Positions 1 to 8,640 are shown, numbered from the stretch's first letter. The stretch: DNA of 64,000 nt from Chitinophagaceae bacterium (GCA_023957125.1 JAMLHL010000007.1:143481-207480); one strand, 5' to 3'. The notes: a model not told the origin generated them from the sequence alone. Numbers and translations are program-made.

Positions 1-513
1 ATCATGGGGCCCACCTGTTCGATTGTTTACGAAAACGAACCGATGGAGAAAAACACCATGCTGCAAAAACCGAGAAAAATGACGGAAACTTTCCTGAACT
101 GGAAAGAATTAGGCGTCAGCATCATCCAGGGACTGATGATCACCCTGGGAATTTTATTCATCTACCGGTACGCCGTACAAAACGGCGCCAACGAAGAAAC
201 GACGAGGGCCATGGTTTTTACCACTTTGATTTTTGCCAATGTATTTTTGAGTCTGGTCAACCGCTCCTTCGTCTATAGTATGCCCGACAGTTTTCAATAC
301 AAAAATGGCCTGTTTCCGCTCATTATCGGGGCTACGTTGGCCTTTTTATTCGCCATATTGTACATACCGCCATTGGCCTCTTTCTTCCGGCTAACCGGAT
401 TGCAGATCCGGACGTTAGGGATTTCATTTTTAACGGCCGCAGTATCGGTTTTGTGGTTCGAAATATATAAGTGGGGGAAGAGAAGAAAAAAAGATGATAT
501 GGCATACAGCTAA
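1..513 (+). CDS. C-terminal part of a P-type cation-transporting ATPase (5' end outside window)
   Basis: This is the last ~170 residues of a P2-type ATPase, probably a calcium or related cation pump of the inner membrane. The frame is open from base 1. It begins with the conserved segment IMGPTCSIVYENEP, which in P2 ATPases lies in the membrane helices that hold the ion. It then shows four hydrophobic helices at about residues 36-60, 65-87, 101-124 and 137-157, matching the C-terminal cation ATPase domain, and ends with a basic tail. The phosphorylation and nucleotide domains lie upstream of the window, so ion specificity cannot be judged. A strong hairpin follows 60 bases after the stop codon. 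Confidence 0.88.
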   Translation: MMGPTCSIVYENEPMEKNTMLQKPRKMTETFLNWKELGVSIIQGLMITLGILFIYRYAVQNGANEETTRAMVFTTLIFANVFLSLVNRSFVYSMPDSFQYKNGLFPLIIGATLAFLFAILYIPPLASFFRLTGLQIRTLGISFLTAAVSVLWFEIYKWGKRRKKDDMAYS

Positions 514-572
514 TGAAACTTCCATTAAGCTGGTGAATACCGGGCATTAAGCTTGCCGGGTTAAACAAAATG

Positions 573-606
573 GGTTTGCCGGCGTTACGATGAACGCCGG
601 CAAACC
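573..606 (-). terminator. 14-bp perfect hairpin between convergent genes
   Basis: Arms at 573-586 and 593-606 pair perfectly around a 6-base loop. Read on the minus strand the hairpin is followed by a T-rich stretch, so it best serves the outer-membrane protein gene ending at 648. It may also stop the ATPase transcript coming from the left. Confidence 0.7.
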
Positions 607-647
607 AAAAATGAAGCACGAGAAGCCTGTTCCTGAAAAAATGCCGT

Positions 648-1370
648 CTATTTTAGAAAAGAATAGCCTACGGAAATGGAAAACACCCTGTTTTTTATAG
701 CCCAGTAAGCTTTTTCATCACTGTTTGAATATTCACTTTTATTCAGGTTTAACAACCCCAGTCCAAAGTTTGCCCCCAGGCTCAGTTTTTTGCTTAACTG
801 GTAACCTGCCAGTAAATTAACACCAAAATCGAACCGCTTCCGATAGGCATTTTCTCCGCTAAAAACAATCTTCCCGGACTCAGCGGCATTTTCGATATCT
901 CCGTCTCCGTAATCTTCCTCATATTTTTCCTTCCATTTTCCCGATAAAGCATAGCCTGCATAGGGCCCGGCGCCAAAATAAAACCTGCCTTTTTTGTACA
1001 CGGCATTTACCGGGATTTCGAGGTACATCAGGTTTTCTTTAAAGCTTCCTTCATAATAAAAGTCTTCAAAATCATCCTCACCCGACCATAGCTCTTTGGA
1101 TCCTTTGCCGGTTAATAAAAGTCCTGCCTGCAGAGAAAAGGCTTCCGTAATCGTATAATCTGCGTAACCGCCTAAGTGAAAGGATACTACAGGTATGTTT
1201 GTAAATCCGTCTTCTTTCATTTCCTTTTTATATTCGCTGCTCAGTCCAAAATAGGCCGCATTAACGCCTGCTTTGATACCATAAGTGATCCTGCTGCCGG
1301 GCGATTGGGCAAGAGAAGGATTGCTGCTGAATAAGATAGCCACCGTTAATAAGGTGATGAATCGTTTCAT
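648..1370 (-). CDS. Outer-membrane beta-barrel protein (PorT/OmpW-like)
   Basis: A 240-residue protein with a clear Sec signal peptide (residues 1-21, cleavage near LAQ-SP) followed by alternating, aromatic- and glycine-rich strands typical of an 8-stranded outer-membrane barrel. The sequence ends in ISVGYSFLK, resembling the terminal beta-signal of barrel proteins. In the Bacteroidota such proteins are usually annotated as porin-family or outer-membrane beta-barrel proteins with no known substrate. It is monocistronic, convergent with the ATPase gene and separated from it by a hairpin. A structural role in the outer membrane is inferred; no transport function is claimed. Confidence 0.8.
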   Translation of the reverse strand: MKRFITLLTVAILFSSNPSLAQSPGSRITYGIKAGVNAAYFGLSSEYKKEMKEDGFTNIPVVSFHLGGYADYTITEAFSLQAGLLLTGKGSKELWSGEDDFEDFYYEGSFKENLMYLEIPVNAVYKKGRFYFGAGPYAGYALSGKWKEKYEEDYGDGDIENAAESGKIVFSGENAYRKRFDFGVNLLAGYQLSKKLSLGANFGLGLLNLNKSEYSNSDEKAYWAIKNRVFSISVGYSFLK

Positions 1371-1512
1371 CGTGTCTGGGTTTTAGATGATTATTTAATT
1401 GTTTGCTGTTATTATCGCCGGATTCCCGGAAAGGTCAACAGTCTATTGATAAAAAATTTTAAGCCACCAGATGGAAAACAACCTTCCGAGCTTCAATATG
1501 AGATATAATTTT

Positions 1513-1570
1513 CCGGTCGGTGGGACACCGACCGGTAGCGGACGCTACAGGCGGGTGTCACCACCCGCCT
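1513..1570. repeat. Dispersed palindromic repeat, complete copy with three adjacent hairpins
   Basis: Three perfect stem-loops sit side by side: 1513-1522/1526-1535 (10 bp, GGA loop), 1536-1540/1543-1547 (5 bp) and 1549-1557/1562-1570 (9 bp). The first stem (CCGGTCGGTG...CACCGACCGG) recurs near 50848 and 57234, and the tail motif CCGCCTGCGA recurs near 22537, 50900 and 59750. The element occupies most of the 290-base gap upstream of the outer-membrane protein gene; nothing else was recognised there. Confidence 0.8.
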
Positions 1571-1664
1571 GCGACAATTATATATACACTGTCATTAACT
1601 AATTCATTTTCAATAAATTAAAATGGTGTATTCTGCTTTGTTGCACCTGAGTGCAGGAGGAATT

Positions 1665-1850
1665 TTAAATGCACCCACAGAAGTTGATTAAAGCAATTGA
1701 TATAGATTTGCCAACACTATTATAAGTATCTTTTTTGTTTTGGGTATAGTCATTATTATGTCTTCTTCCAACGATAAGTGAAAGTCCAGACCTGTTAAAC
1801 TCAATCGTCTTGAATCCAGGGTTATTTGCTGATAGTTTTATTAACCGCAT
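1665..1850 (-). pseudogene. Remnant of the DUF2326 ATPase of an ABC three-component system
   Basis: Only the first ~60 residues remain. They match by eye the N-terminus of the DUF2326-type ATPase of ABC-3C conflict systems: the opening LIKLSANNPGFKTIEFNRSG, then LIVGRRHN, then a P-loop ending in SVGKS. The intact protein is several hundred residues long, but this frame stops soon after the P-loop, so it cannot be functional. It overlaps the 3' end of the middle-component remnant by 29 bases, preserving the usual gene order of these systems. Confidence 0.65.
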
Positions 1851-2049
1851 TATAAATTAGTCCTTCAGAATTAATATCAATTGCTCCAATAAGAAATAAA
1901 TAATTCAAAGCCAAAACTACATTATCGAAACCGTGATAAGCAAAAGATTTTTTAGTCTCATTTTGCTTACCCACCTTAAACCAAAGTTGATCTATAGGTT
2001 TAGGCCCATCATTTAAATACTTTAGAAGATAGGCTCCCAAACCCAGCAA
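1822..2049 (-). pseudogene. Remnant of the ABC-3C middle component (MC6-like)
   Basis: A 75-residue open frame with only a TTG at its head. The text SLLGLGAYLLKYL followed by a central LNYLFLIGAI segment resembles the small helical middle component that bridges the ATPase and the effector of ABC-3C systems. The usual N-terminal residues are missing: the preceding bases are fused directly to the fragment of the upstream gene, so a deletion joined the two. The frame is AT-rich like its neighbours. Assignment is from pattern memory and its position between the other two ABC-3C fragments. Confidence 0.55.
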
Positions 2050-2057
2050 TGATTCAG

Positions 2058-2273
2058 ATATCCTGTAGATTTAATAAATCCATCATTTTTTCTATCCCCG
2101 TATTGTCCTTATGGTTTAATTTGTATAAATTCCGCATTACGCAGTCGCATGACTTTGGAAAACAAATTCTCATAGTCCTGGCCATTTCGCTGGTGTATTT
2201 CGAGTTGAAATAAACGTCTGGCTATATATAAACCATCAGCAGTCAGGGTTGTAAAGATTGCAATCGTTTTAAG
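2058..2273 (-). pseudogene. Remnant of the ABC-3C effector/CTD component with an in-frame stop
   Basis: Not a long open frame, but reading the minus strand from 2273 gives a coherent C-terminal-like sequence (TTLTADGLYIARRLFQLEI and so on), a TAA stop at 2109-2111, and then, in the same frame, GQYGDRKNDGFIKSTG. The GDRKNDGF motif is one I associate with the large, often nuclease-fused partner of ABC-3C systems. The upstream part is absent, and the downstream part is cut where the middle-component frame begins. It is therefore a doubly truncated, nonsense-mutated relic. Confidence 0.5.
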
Positions 2274-2279
2274 TTATAT

Positions 2280-2726
2280 TTAGGCAATAGCCAATTTCTT
2301 CTTCGTATTCATAACACTTGCATTTCGTAAATGAGAGTTTTCAGGAACAATTAATTTATAAGGACGGTTAAATGCTTCCTGTGATACTTTGAAATAATCA
2401 GCCAGTTTTCTGATGACTTCTTTAGAAAGCCCTTTTTTATAGTTTAGGATATCAGAAACATAGCCTTTACTTATCCCAAGTATTTCAACCATGTTTTTAG
2501 CTTTCAGATTGTTTTCTTTAATGAAAGATTGCAGGAGTTGTATAGGATCTAATTCAGTAGAAGCAATATGTTCTGCATCCCACTTTTCAATTAGCAGGGT
2601 GAGCAAGGCTATCTCATCCTTTGTATTTCTGTCTTTTAAACCTGAAAACACAAGGTTTTCTAAAACATTACAATATTCCTTATACTGATTTTTACCAGTA
2701 ATTACTTTGTATTTAAGCGTTTCCAT
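2280..2726 (-). CDS. higA: HigA-type antitoxin with helix-turn-helix domain
   Basis: A 148-residue antitoxin of a type II toxin-antitoxin pair. The N-terminal half is helical and probably binds the toxin; the C-terminal half carries an XRE-like helix-turn-helix (about residues 95-135, AKNMVEILGISKGYVSDILN). It lies 12 bases downstream of the toxin gene, giving the toxin-first order of higBA loci. It should neutralise HigB and repress the operon; an inverted repeat suited to such a repressor overlaps the promoter. The pair appears intact while its neighbours are decayed, as expected for an addiction module in a degrading island. Confidence 0.85.
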   Translation of the reverse strand: METLKYKVITGKNQYKEYCNVLENLVFSGLKDRNTKDEIALLTLLIEKWDAEHIASTELDPIQLLQSFIKENNLKAKNMVEILGISKGYVSDILNYKKGLSKEVIRKLADYFKVSQEAFNRPYKLIVPENSHLRNASVMNTKKKLAIA

Positions 2727-2738
2727 AATGCGATTTTA

Positions 2739-3071
2739 TTAATAATTGCTTACACTATATTGTTCACCGGCTTTACATAACTTATCATATTCGGCATGTG
2801 TTCCGATCCAACAAATAAATAGATGCACCTGTTTGTCGCCAAAAGCATATTTTCCAATCAATCTATACTTATTACCACCTATATCAAAGACGACCCTACT
2901 TGAACTATTTCCCAATAAGTCTGTACCAGGAAAAGTACCCTGCATATCTGCTGGTATTTTCCAGTCTGCATACTTCAATTTAGCACACCATTCATTGAGT
3001 GATACCCTACTCTGAGCATTTTGCTTCGTATAAGTATCAATTGTTTCCTTTCTTATGAGATGAACTTTCAT
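2739..3071 (-). CDS. higB: HigB-type toxin (mRNA interferase)
   Basis: A 110-residue protein of the HigB branch of the RelE/ParE fold. Recognisable features are the N-terminal strand MKVHLIRKETI, the central segment VVFDIGGNKYRLIG and the C-terminal HLFICWIGTHAEYDKL, which characterise Bacteroidota HigB proteins. The family cleaves mRNA at the ribosome. Full length, no frame damage. The start is the ATG at 3069-3071, only two bases after a good -7 box, so the message may be leaderless. The gene is followed by higA with a 12-base gap. Confidence 0.87.
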   Translation of the reverse strand: MKVHLIRKETIDTYTKQNAQSRVSLNEWCAKLKYADWKIPADMQGTFPGTDLLGNSSSRVVFDIGGNKYRLIGKYAFGDKQVHLFICWIGTHAEYDKLCKAGEQYSVSNY

Positions 3072-3073
3072 GA

Positions 3074-3116
3074 CAAAGATACACTTTTTTTCAAAGAGTT
3101 CACAAAAAGAGAACTT
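3074..3116 (-). promoter_or_regulatory. higBA promoter with overlapping inverted-repeat operator
   Basis: On the minus strand a TTTTTG element (3104-3109), a 21-base spacer and TATCTTTG (3074-3081) fit the Bacteroidota -33/-7 consensus (TTTG, TAnnTTTG). An inverted repeat AGTTC-N9-GAACT (3098-3102 and 3112-3116) spans the -33 element, a natural place for HigA autorepression. Confidence 0.6.
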
Positions 3117-3245
3117 TTAATTTTTTAGATAAAATAAACATAGAAATTTTCATTCAAATCAAGAAATAACGTTGTTATAAGGTGTTACTATTCAGTATAA
3201 ATTGTCAACATAAAGTATAACATTGAGGGCTTTGTCTTTTCACTT

Positions 3246-3650
3246 TAAGTTGCTTTTTTTGCCTTCGCACTTTTTTTATCCAATAGACTCTTTCTAAATT
3301 CCCGAAATTCAGAAAGAATGGCTTCCCGCTCTTTCTTGTCTTTTGTTCCGGGAAAAACTATTGATTCTGCAATTTCTTCCGGAGTGTACTTTTTTCGTCT
3401 TTCCTTACTATCACCCCTTCCAATCCCGGCGTATTCATGATCCGTTCCAGTTCATCCTGTACGATTTTCTTTGCTTCTTGTTTCACCCGTAAGAAATTCT
3501 CCCGGATTACCTGGTTGTCCTCCGTTTGTTGCGGTAAATCGGCAGTAGCGACCTGCTGCTGAGCCTGTTTTTGAAAATTCCGTAATGTGGGGTTCGGCTA
3601 CCAATATCGTGAACAGTTTATCGAGGGGCGTTTGTGCCGGTTCGATAAAG
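3246..3650 (-). pseudogene. Unidentified frameshifted gene remnant
   Basis: No single frame is open, but three successive minus-strand frames give protein-like, lysine/glutamate-rich text. From the right these are TPLDKLFTILVAEPHITEFS (from about 3640), then VIRENFLRVKQEAKKIVQDE (about 3510-3440), and last KYTPEEIAESIVFPGTKDKK, which ends with a TAA at about 3246. Frame changes fall near 3575 and 3430. The charged, helical tail with YTPEE suggests a mobile-element accessory protein, but I do not recognise the family. It lies between higBA and the 3' end of the tRNA gene. Confidence 0.4.
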
Positions 3651-3651
3651 A

Positions 3652-3684
3652 AAAAGGTTATAAATCAATGACTTATAACCTTTT
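3652..3684 (-). terminator. Terminator of the tRNA-Leu gene
   Basis: A perfect 12-bp stem (3652-3663 with 3673-3684) around a 9-base loop, followed on the minus strand by a T-rich run. It starts 13 bases after the tRNA CCA end. Confidence 0.7.
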
Positions 3685-3696
3685 CGATACTTTAGT

Positions 3697-3785
3697 TGGT
3701 GCCCAAGACTGGATTCGAACCAGCACGCCGAAAAACCGGCGCTACCACCTCAAAGTAGTGCGTCTACCAATTTCGCCACCTGGGC
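3697..3785 (-). tRNA. tRNA-Leu (anticodon GAG)
   Basis: The minus strand reads a class II tRNA with acceptor GCCCAGG pairing with a 3' CTTGGGC, D-arm AATTGGTAGACGC, anticodon stem CTACT/GGTAG with loop TTGAGGT (anticodon GAG), a variable arm GCGCCGGTTTTTCGGCGT, T-arm GGTTCGAATCC and an encoded CCA. It is the only tRNA seen in the window. Class II tRNA-Leu genes are known integration sites for Bacteroides mobile elements, and the decayed island lies directly at its 3' side. Confidence 0.95.
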
Positions 3786-3945
3786 ATGCAGTTTTAAAGA
3801 AGCGCAAAGGTAGCGTTTTTCCGAAATCCAAACGAGAACCACTCCATGATTTTTTGGTATCTCAAAGACTATTCAAAACGGATAAACCGATATTATTCAA
3901 ATTCGTGGAAAGATTTGTTGAAGTAAGGTCTTGCAGCAATAAAAT

Positions 3946-5592
3946 CTATCTTTCAATTTTTACTCTTCTCAAATCCAGGAGATTCAGGCTGTTGGGAACA
4001 AAATTTTTAACCCAGGGATGGGAAAGCCGGATCACCATATCGTACCACAAAGGCACAATGGGCGCATCGGCTATGATCATATTATCCATACGGTTGTACA
4101 GTTCATACCGGGCCGAATCATTTTCCTCCTGCAAAGCTTTTTGGTACAGTTGATCATACTCCGGGTTGTTATAACGTGTATAGTTGGGGGGCGCCGGGTT
4201 TTTGCCGTAAAAAACACTCAGATAATTTTCTGCATCCGGATAATCCGCCATCCAGCTTCCCCTGAAAAACAGGGCCTGCGATTTGGCGGTTTGTTCCAGC
4301 AATACGCTTTTCTGCACCACTTCCACCTGAATTTTAATCCCGATATCTTCCAACTGGCGGGCTATAAAACTGCCCAGTTCCGCATAGAGAGGAATGGTGA
4401 GCAACCTGATCTCCGGCAGGCCTTTTCCATCGGGGAAACCGGCTTCCTTCAACAATTGCCTTGCTTTGGCAACATTATAGTTGTATCCCCTCACTTTAGC
4501 GCTGTCGAAAGAAGGCATTCCGGCAGGGATAAACCCGTTTACCGCAGGAATGCCGAGGGAATTGCGCAGGTACATCATCATTTTTTTCCGGTCGAATCCA
4601 TAATTGATGGCCTGCCGCACGGCTTTTATACGAAGCGGATGATTCTTCAGTAAGGAATTAGTGGTATCGGATAATATTCCCAGGTATTCAGTATTTAAGA
4701 AACTGTGTTTGGTAAGACGGATCTTCCCCTGCCACTCCTTCCTGAGCTCCCCGGCTTTTGTAAAAACCTCGTCTTTGAAAGAGGCGTCAATATCATTTAC
4801 AAAATCCAGCTTTCCCTGGGTGAATTCCAAAAACTCTGTGGCTTTATTGTCGAGGAAAGAAACCCTGATCCCGTCAATATAGGGCAACCGGTTTCCAACA
4901 CTATCGCATTCAAAATAATGTTCGTTTTTAGCCATAAGCAGGATTTGTCCCTCTTCCCAGCGGGTAAACCGGAAAGGCCCGGTGCCGCATGGCCGGCGAC
5001 CGAAGCGAATACCCTCTTTTTCGATCACCTCCCGGGGCACAACAGAACAGTATTGCATACTTAAAATACCCAGGATGGGAGGAAACGGGCGAAGCAATCG
5101 GAGTTGAAAAGTGGTATCATTTAAGGCGGCAAATCCATTGACGGGATCAACCCGGTCATTAAATATCCAGGCGCCGGGGGATGCCGTAGAGGAACTCATG
5201 ATCCGTTTCAAACTATACACTACATCGTCCGCTGTCATTTTACGCCCCTTACCATTCGGGAAAGCTTCGTTGTCGTGGAAATATACATCGTCCCTGAGGA
5301 TGAAGGTATATACCAGCCGGTTGTCCGATATACGCCACCGTTTACACAGGGAAGGCCGGATCTGTAGTTGTTCGTCCACTTCCACCAGGGTATTAAACAA
5401 CTGGTGGACGGCCCACATGATCGCCTGGTTTTTAGCAAAAGCAGGATCGAGGGAACTGATCCCTTCCGGCTGGTTATAACGGAAGATTTGTTTGTCGTGT
5501 TGCTTCTTCATATTACATGAAAAAAAAACAACACAGCAGGCGATAAGGAGAAGTTTCCGGGACAAAAAATATTTTGCGGCGCGTATTTGCAT
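3946..5592 (-). CDS. Peptide/nickel-type ABC transporter substrate-binding lipoprotein
   Basis: A 548-residue family 5 solute-binding protein (OppA/DppA-like) that would capture a peptide or similar solute outside the inner membrane. Residues 1-26 form a lipoprotein signal ending in VFFSC, so it is lipid-anchored. Typical family features follow: GISSLDPAFAKNQAI near the N-terminus, an RWRISDNRLVYTFILRDDVYFHD strand pair, the KMTADDVVYSL segment, and GTGPFRF in the middle. No permease or ATPase genes adjoin it; partners are presumably elsewhere. It is divergent from the M1 peptidase gene with only 70 bases between the starts, so the two may share a control region. Confidence 0.9.
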   Translation of the reverse strand: MQIRAAKYFLSRKLLLIACCVVFFSCNMKKQHDKQIFRYNQPEGISSLDPAFAKNQAIMWAVHQLFNTLVEVDEQLQIRPSLCKRWRISDNRLVYTFILRDDVYFHDNEAFPNGKGRKMTADDVVYSLKRIMSSSTASPGAWIFNDRVDPVNGFAALNDTTFQLRLLRPFPPILGILSMQYCSVVPREVIEKEGIRFGRRPCGTGPFRFTRWEEGQILLMAKNEHYFECDSVGNRLPYIDGIRVSFLDNKATEFLEFTQGKLDFVNDIDASFKDEVFTKAGELRKEWQGKIRLTKHSFLNTEYLGILSDTTNSLLKNHPLRIKAVRQAINYGFDRKKMMMYLRNSLGIPAVNGFIPAGMPSFDSAKVRGYNYNVAKARQLLKEAGFPDGKGLPEIRLLTIPLYAELGSFIARQLEDIGIKIQVEVVQKSVLLEQTAKSQALFFRGSWMADYPDAENYLSVFYGKNPAPPNYTRYNNPEYDQLYQKALQEENDSARYELYNRMDNMIIADAPIVPLWYDMVIRLSHPWVKNFVPNSLNLLDLRRVKIER

Positions 5593-5662
5593 GGGTTTGT
5601 CTTCTTCCCTTCAGGCTTAAATGCAAAATTCGGCCTAAATTTAATCTTTAAAACACAGTGGC

Positions 5663-7330
5663 GTGCAAAAAATACGAACCCGTTTTCCGCTCCTCCTTTT
5701 TATTTTCTCTTTTTCGCTGACGAACGGCTTTGCCCAGCTCTTGCACCAGGAACGGGCATTCACGCACGCGGATTCATTGCGGGGAACCAATAGCCCGGAG
5801 CGGGCGTGGTGGGATGTTACCCACTATGGATTGGAAGTAAGTTTTGATTTTAACCGGCGCAGTATCACCGGATCCAATGTCATTTCATTTAAAACCAATA
5901 CTGCACCAACCAGGGAAATGCAGGTTGATCTGCAGGTGGGTCTGGATATAGACAGCGTTATCTGTGAAAGCAGAAATCTTTCATTTCGCAGAGACGGCAA
6001 TGCATATTTTGTGGAAACACCTCCCGCATTAGAAAAGGGAACCATACAGAACATGACCGTGTATTATCACGGCATTCCCAGGCCGGCTATCAATCCGCCC
6101 TGGGACGGAGGGGTGATCTGGAGTAAAGACAAAGAGGGAAATCCCTGGATCACGGTGGCCTGCCAGGGTTTGGGCGCCAGCGTATGGTATCCCTGCAAAG
6201 ACTACCAGGGCGATGAACCCGACAGCGCCTCCATCAGGATCATCGTGCCCGATACCTTGATGGCGGTTTCAAACGGCCGGTTAAAAAGTACAGTCAGGAA
6301 CGCTGATAGCACTACCGCCTATACCTGGGTGGTAGCCGATCCTATTAATAATTACAACCTGGTACCCTATATCGGGAAGTACGCTCACTGGCACGAAAAT
6401 TATAAGGGGGAAAAAGGCAACCTCGACTGTGATTTCTGGGTAATGCCCTATAACCTGGAGAAAGCCCGGATACAATTTAAACAGGTGTTTGAGATGCTGG
6501 ATTGTTTTGAACGTTGGTTTGGGCCCTACCCTTTTTATGAGGATGGCTACAAATTAGTAGAGGCGCCGCACCTGGGGATGGAGCACCAAAGCGCGGTGGC
6601 TTATGGCAATGATTTTGAGAATGGCTATAAGGGCACGGATCTGTCCGGCTCGGGCTGGGGACTGAAATGGGATTTTATTATAATTCATGAAAGCGCGCAC
6701 GAATGGTTTGGTAACAATATCACTACCAAAGACATAGCCGACATGTGGGTGCATGAAGCATTCGCCAATTATGCAGAAACGATATTTGTTGATTGCCGGT
6801 ACGGCAATAAGGCCGGCGACGATTATGTAACAGGTACGCGTAAACGGATTTTGAACGATAAGCCTGTCCAGGGACCTTATGGGGTGAACCGGGAAGGTTC
6901 GGGCGATATGTATTATAAAGGGGGAAATATGGTGCACATGATCCGGCAGATCATGAACAATGATTCTTCTTTCAGCGCTTTGCTACGAGGTATGAATCAG
7001 GCCTTCTATCATCAAACCGTTACGGGAAAACAGGTGGAAGACTTTATCAGTGCCAGATCGGGGATTGATTTTTCTAAGCTGTTCGACCAGTATATACGAA
7101 CTACGGGGATGCCGGTACTGGAATATAAGTTAACCAAAAACAAGCTCAGCTACCGGTGGACGGATTGTGTAAGCGGTTTTAATATGCCGCTTAAAATATA
7201 TTGGGGAACAGACCAATGGATTCAGCCCACTGAAAAATGGAAAACTTTAAAAATAAAGCAGAAAGCAAAGGAGTCATTCAGCATAGACAATAATTTTTAT
7301 ATAAAAACAAAACAATTGCAGCATCCATGA
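5663..7330 (+). CDS. M1 family zinc aminopeptidase
   Basis: A 555-residue secreted metallopeptidase that removes N-terminal residues from peptides. A GTG start is followed by a Sec signal (LLLFIFSFSLTNGFAQ). The catalytic zinc motif HESAH (His342, His346) is followed 18 residues later by the third ligand Glu in VHEAFANYAE. The exopeptidase loop normally reading GAMEN appears as GMEHQS, a variant seen in bacterial members. The C-terminal helical domain of long M1 enzymes is absent, as in short bacterial forms. The stop overlaps the next start (ATGA), so the three genes 5663-10217 form an operon. Confidence 0.92.
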   Translation: MQKIRTRFPLLLFIFSFSLTNGFAQLLHQERAFTHADSLRGTNSPERAWWDVTHYGLEVSFDFNRRSITGSNVISFKTNTAPTREMQVDLQVGLDIDSVICESRNLSFRRDGNAYFVETPPALEKGTIQNMTVYYHGIPRPAINPPWDGGVIWSKDKEGNPWITVACQGLGASVWYPCKDYQGDEPDSASIRIIVPDTLMAVSNGRLKSTVRNADSTTAYTWVVADPINNYNLVPYIGKYAHWHENYKGEKGNLDCDFWVMPYNLEKARIQFKQVFEMLDCFERWFGPYPFYEDGYKLVEAPHLGMEHQSAVAYGNDFENGYKGTDLSGSGWGLKWDFIIIHESAHEWFGNNITTKDIADMWVHEAFANYAETIFVDCRYGNKAGDDYVTGTRKRILNDKPVQGPYGVNREGSGDMYYKGGNMVHMIRQIMNNDSSFSALLRGMNQAFYHQTVTGKQVEDFISARSGIDFSKLFDQYIRTTGMPVLEYKLTKNKLSYRWTDCVSGFNMPLKIYWGTDQWIQPTEKWKTLKIKQKAKESFSIDNNFYIKTKQLQHP

Positions 7331-8640
7331 AAAAGACCATCCTGTTTGGCATCATATCAGCAGGCATAGTAAGCTTGTGCTGGTCGGTGTATAGGGATAT
7401 TCAGATAGAAAAACTTTATCCCAGCGACCTGCGCAACCGCATAGTGGGGGCGAGATTGCAAAAAGACGGCAAGATGCCTTACTTCTATAAATGGAAGCCG
7501 GCTGACGGACTGCGATACTACGACCCAATGAATTTTGACACCATGAAGGTTTCCAAAACAACCACTACGCCTTATTTTAACCAGTTGTTGTACCCGGTAG
7601 CCGACATGGAGCAAAGAACAATTTCCCGCTTCTGGGTATATCTGCAATATATCTTTTTGTTTGTTATGGTGGGGATGGCGCTCAGGTTTGCTGATACTTT
7701 TCCCCGGAAAATGCTGGTTTTTTCAGTTGCTGTTTCTTTTCTTTTTACACAGGCCTGGATAAAAGTAATTGAAACCGGCCAGATGTATCTTTTTGTGCCG
7801 GTGTTTGCATTTGCCTGTTGTTTTTTTCTAAGTAAGCCGAAGAGTACCTCAGCGGCATTTGTATCGGGGCTTTTTGCTGTTTCGCTGGTGCTGATCCGTC
7901 CCAACACGGTATTTATGTTTCTTCCGTTCTTATTCCTCGCCGGTAAATACAACCTGCGTTATAAAGTGGCTTTTTTTGTTCCGGTCATATTGGTGATGGG
8001 TTATATCGTGAGCAGCGGTCAGCAGCGGGCGTTATGGGAGAACTATACCGAAGGGATGTCGGAACAATTGAAGATCCATCAGGGTTTCGGAGCCACCAGT
8101 CAGTACAACGGAAAAGATCCCGAGTTTTTGTCATGGGAAGGATGGAACAGAGATGAGATAGCGGCAGCGCAGGCAAAGACCACTTATTTCAATTATTCAG
8201 AAAACGGCAATTTTTTTGTTTTGGTCGAACATATATTCGGTAAAAAACTCTCTCCTGCTTTCCTCAACATCGCGTCGTTGCTGCTCATAGGTATCATAAC
8301 CGGTCTTTTTTATGTTTTTAATAAAAAAACCGGGTTTAGCCTGTACAATATCGCCCTGCTGGGGTATAGTTTATATATGATCTCCGATCTTTTTTCTCCC
8401 TTTTACCGGCATCAGTACAATACGGTGCAATGGTTTTTTCCACTATTGCTTGCCGCTGCCGGTTATATAAAACGCTATCAATGGATCTATGCGGCGCTTG
8501 CTGCCGGCATTATCCTGAACATCATCAACTCCCCATACATAAAAATGGAACATACTATCGGCGAATATATTATATTGGCAGCGCTATTATCACTGGCGTT
8601 TGTTTATAACGGAAACGGAAGATTAAAAGAGCAAGTTTAA
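7327..8640 (+). CDS. Polytopic membrane protein, GT87-like glycosyltransferase
   Basis: A 437-residue integral membrane protein with about ten hydrophobic helices. The N-terminal helix is followed by a soluble stretch containing [11 protein letters not shown] and DGLRYYDP. Helices then continue with the segment [14 protein letters not shown], similar to the GQxN region of C-mannosyltransferase-like GT87 proteins that use polyprenyl-phosphate sugars. The fold-level assignment is an inference from topology and these short motifs; a hypothetical membrane protein is the safe alternative. It overlaps the M1 peptidase gene by 4 bases and the oxidoreductase gene by 1 base. Confidence 0.65.
   Translation: MKKTILFGIISAGIVSLCWSVYRDIQIEKLYPSDLRNRIVGARLQKDGKMPYFYKWKPADGLRYYDPMNFDTMKVSKTTTTPYFNQLLYPVADMEQRTISRFWVYLQYIFLFVMVGMALRFADTFPRKMLVFSVAVSFLFTQAWIKVIETGQMYLFVPVFAFACCFFLSKPKSTSAAFVSGLFAVSLVLIRPNTVFMFLPFLFLAGKYNLRYKVAFFVPVILVMGYIVSSGQQRALWENYTEGMSEQLKIHQGFGATSQYNGKDPEFLSWEGWNRDEIAAAQAKTTYFNYSENGNFFVLVEHIFGKKLSPAFLNIASLLLIGIITGLFYVFNKKTGFSLYNIALLGYSLYMISDLFSPFYRHQYNTVQWFFPLLLAAAGYIKRYQWIYAALAAGIILNIINSPYIKMEHTIGEYIILAALLSLAFVYNGNGRLKEQV

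Noticed and set aside
3587..4153. 188-codon plus-strand frame across the tRNA
   Set aside because: It reads through the tRNA-Leu gene on the opposite strand and into the 3' end of the binding-protein gene, so it is accidental.
4018..4653. 211-codon plus-strand frame inside the binding-protein gene
   Set aside because: It is antisense to a well-supported coding sequence and its translation has no recognisable features.
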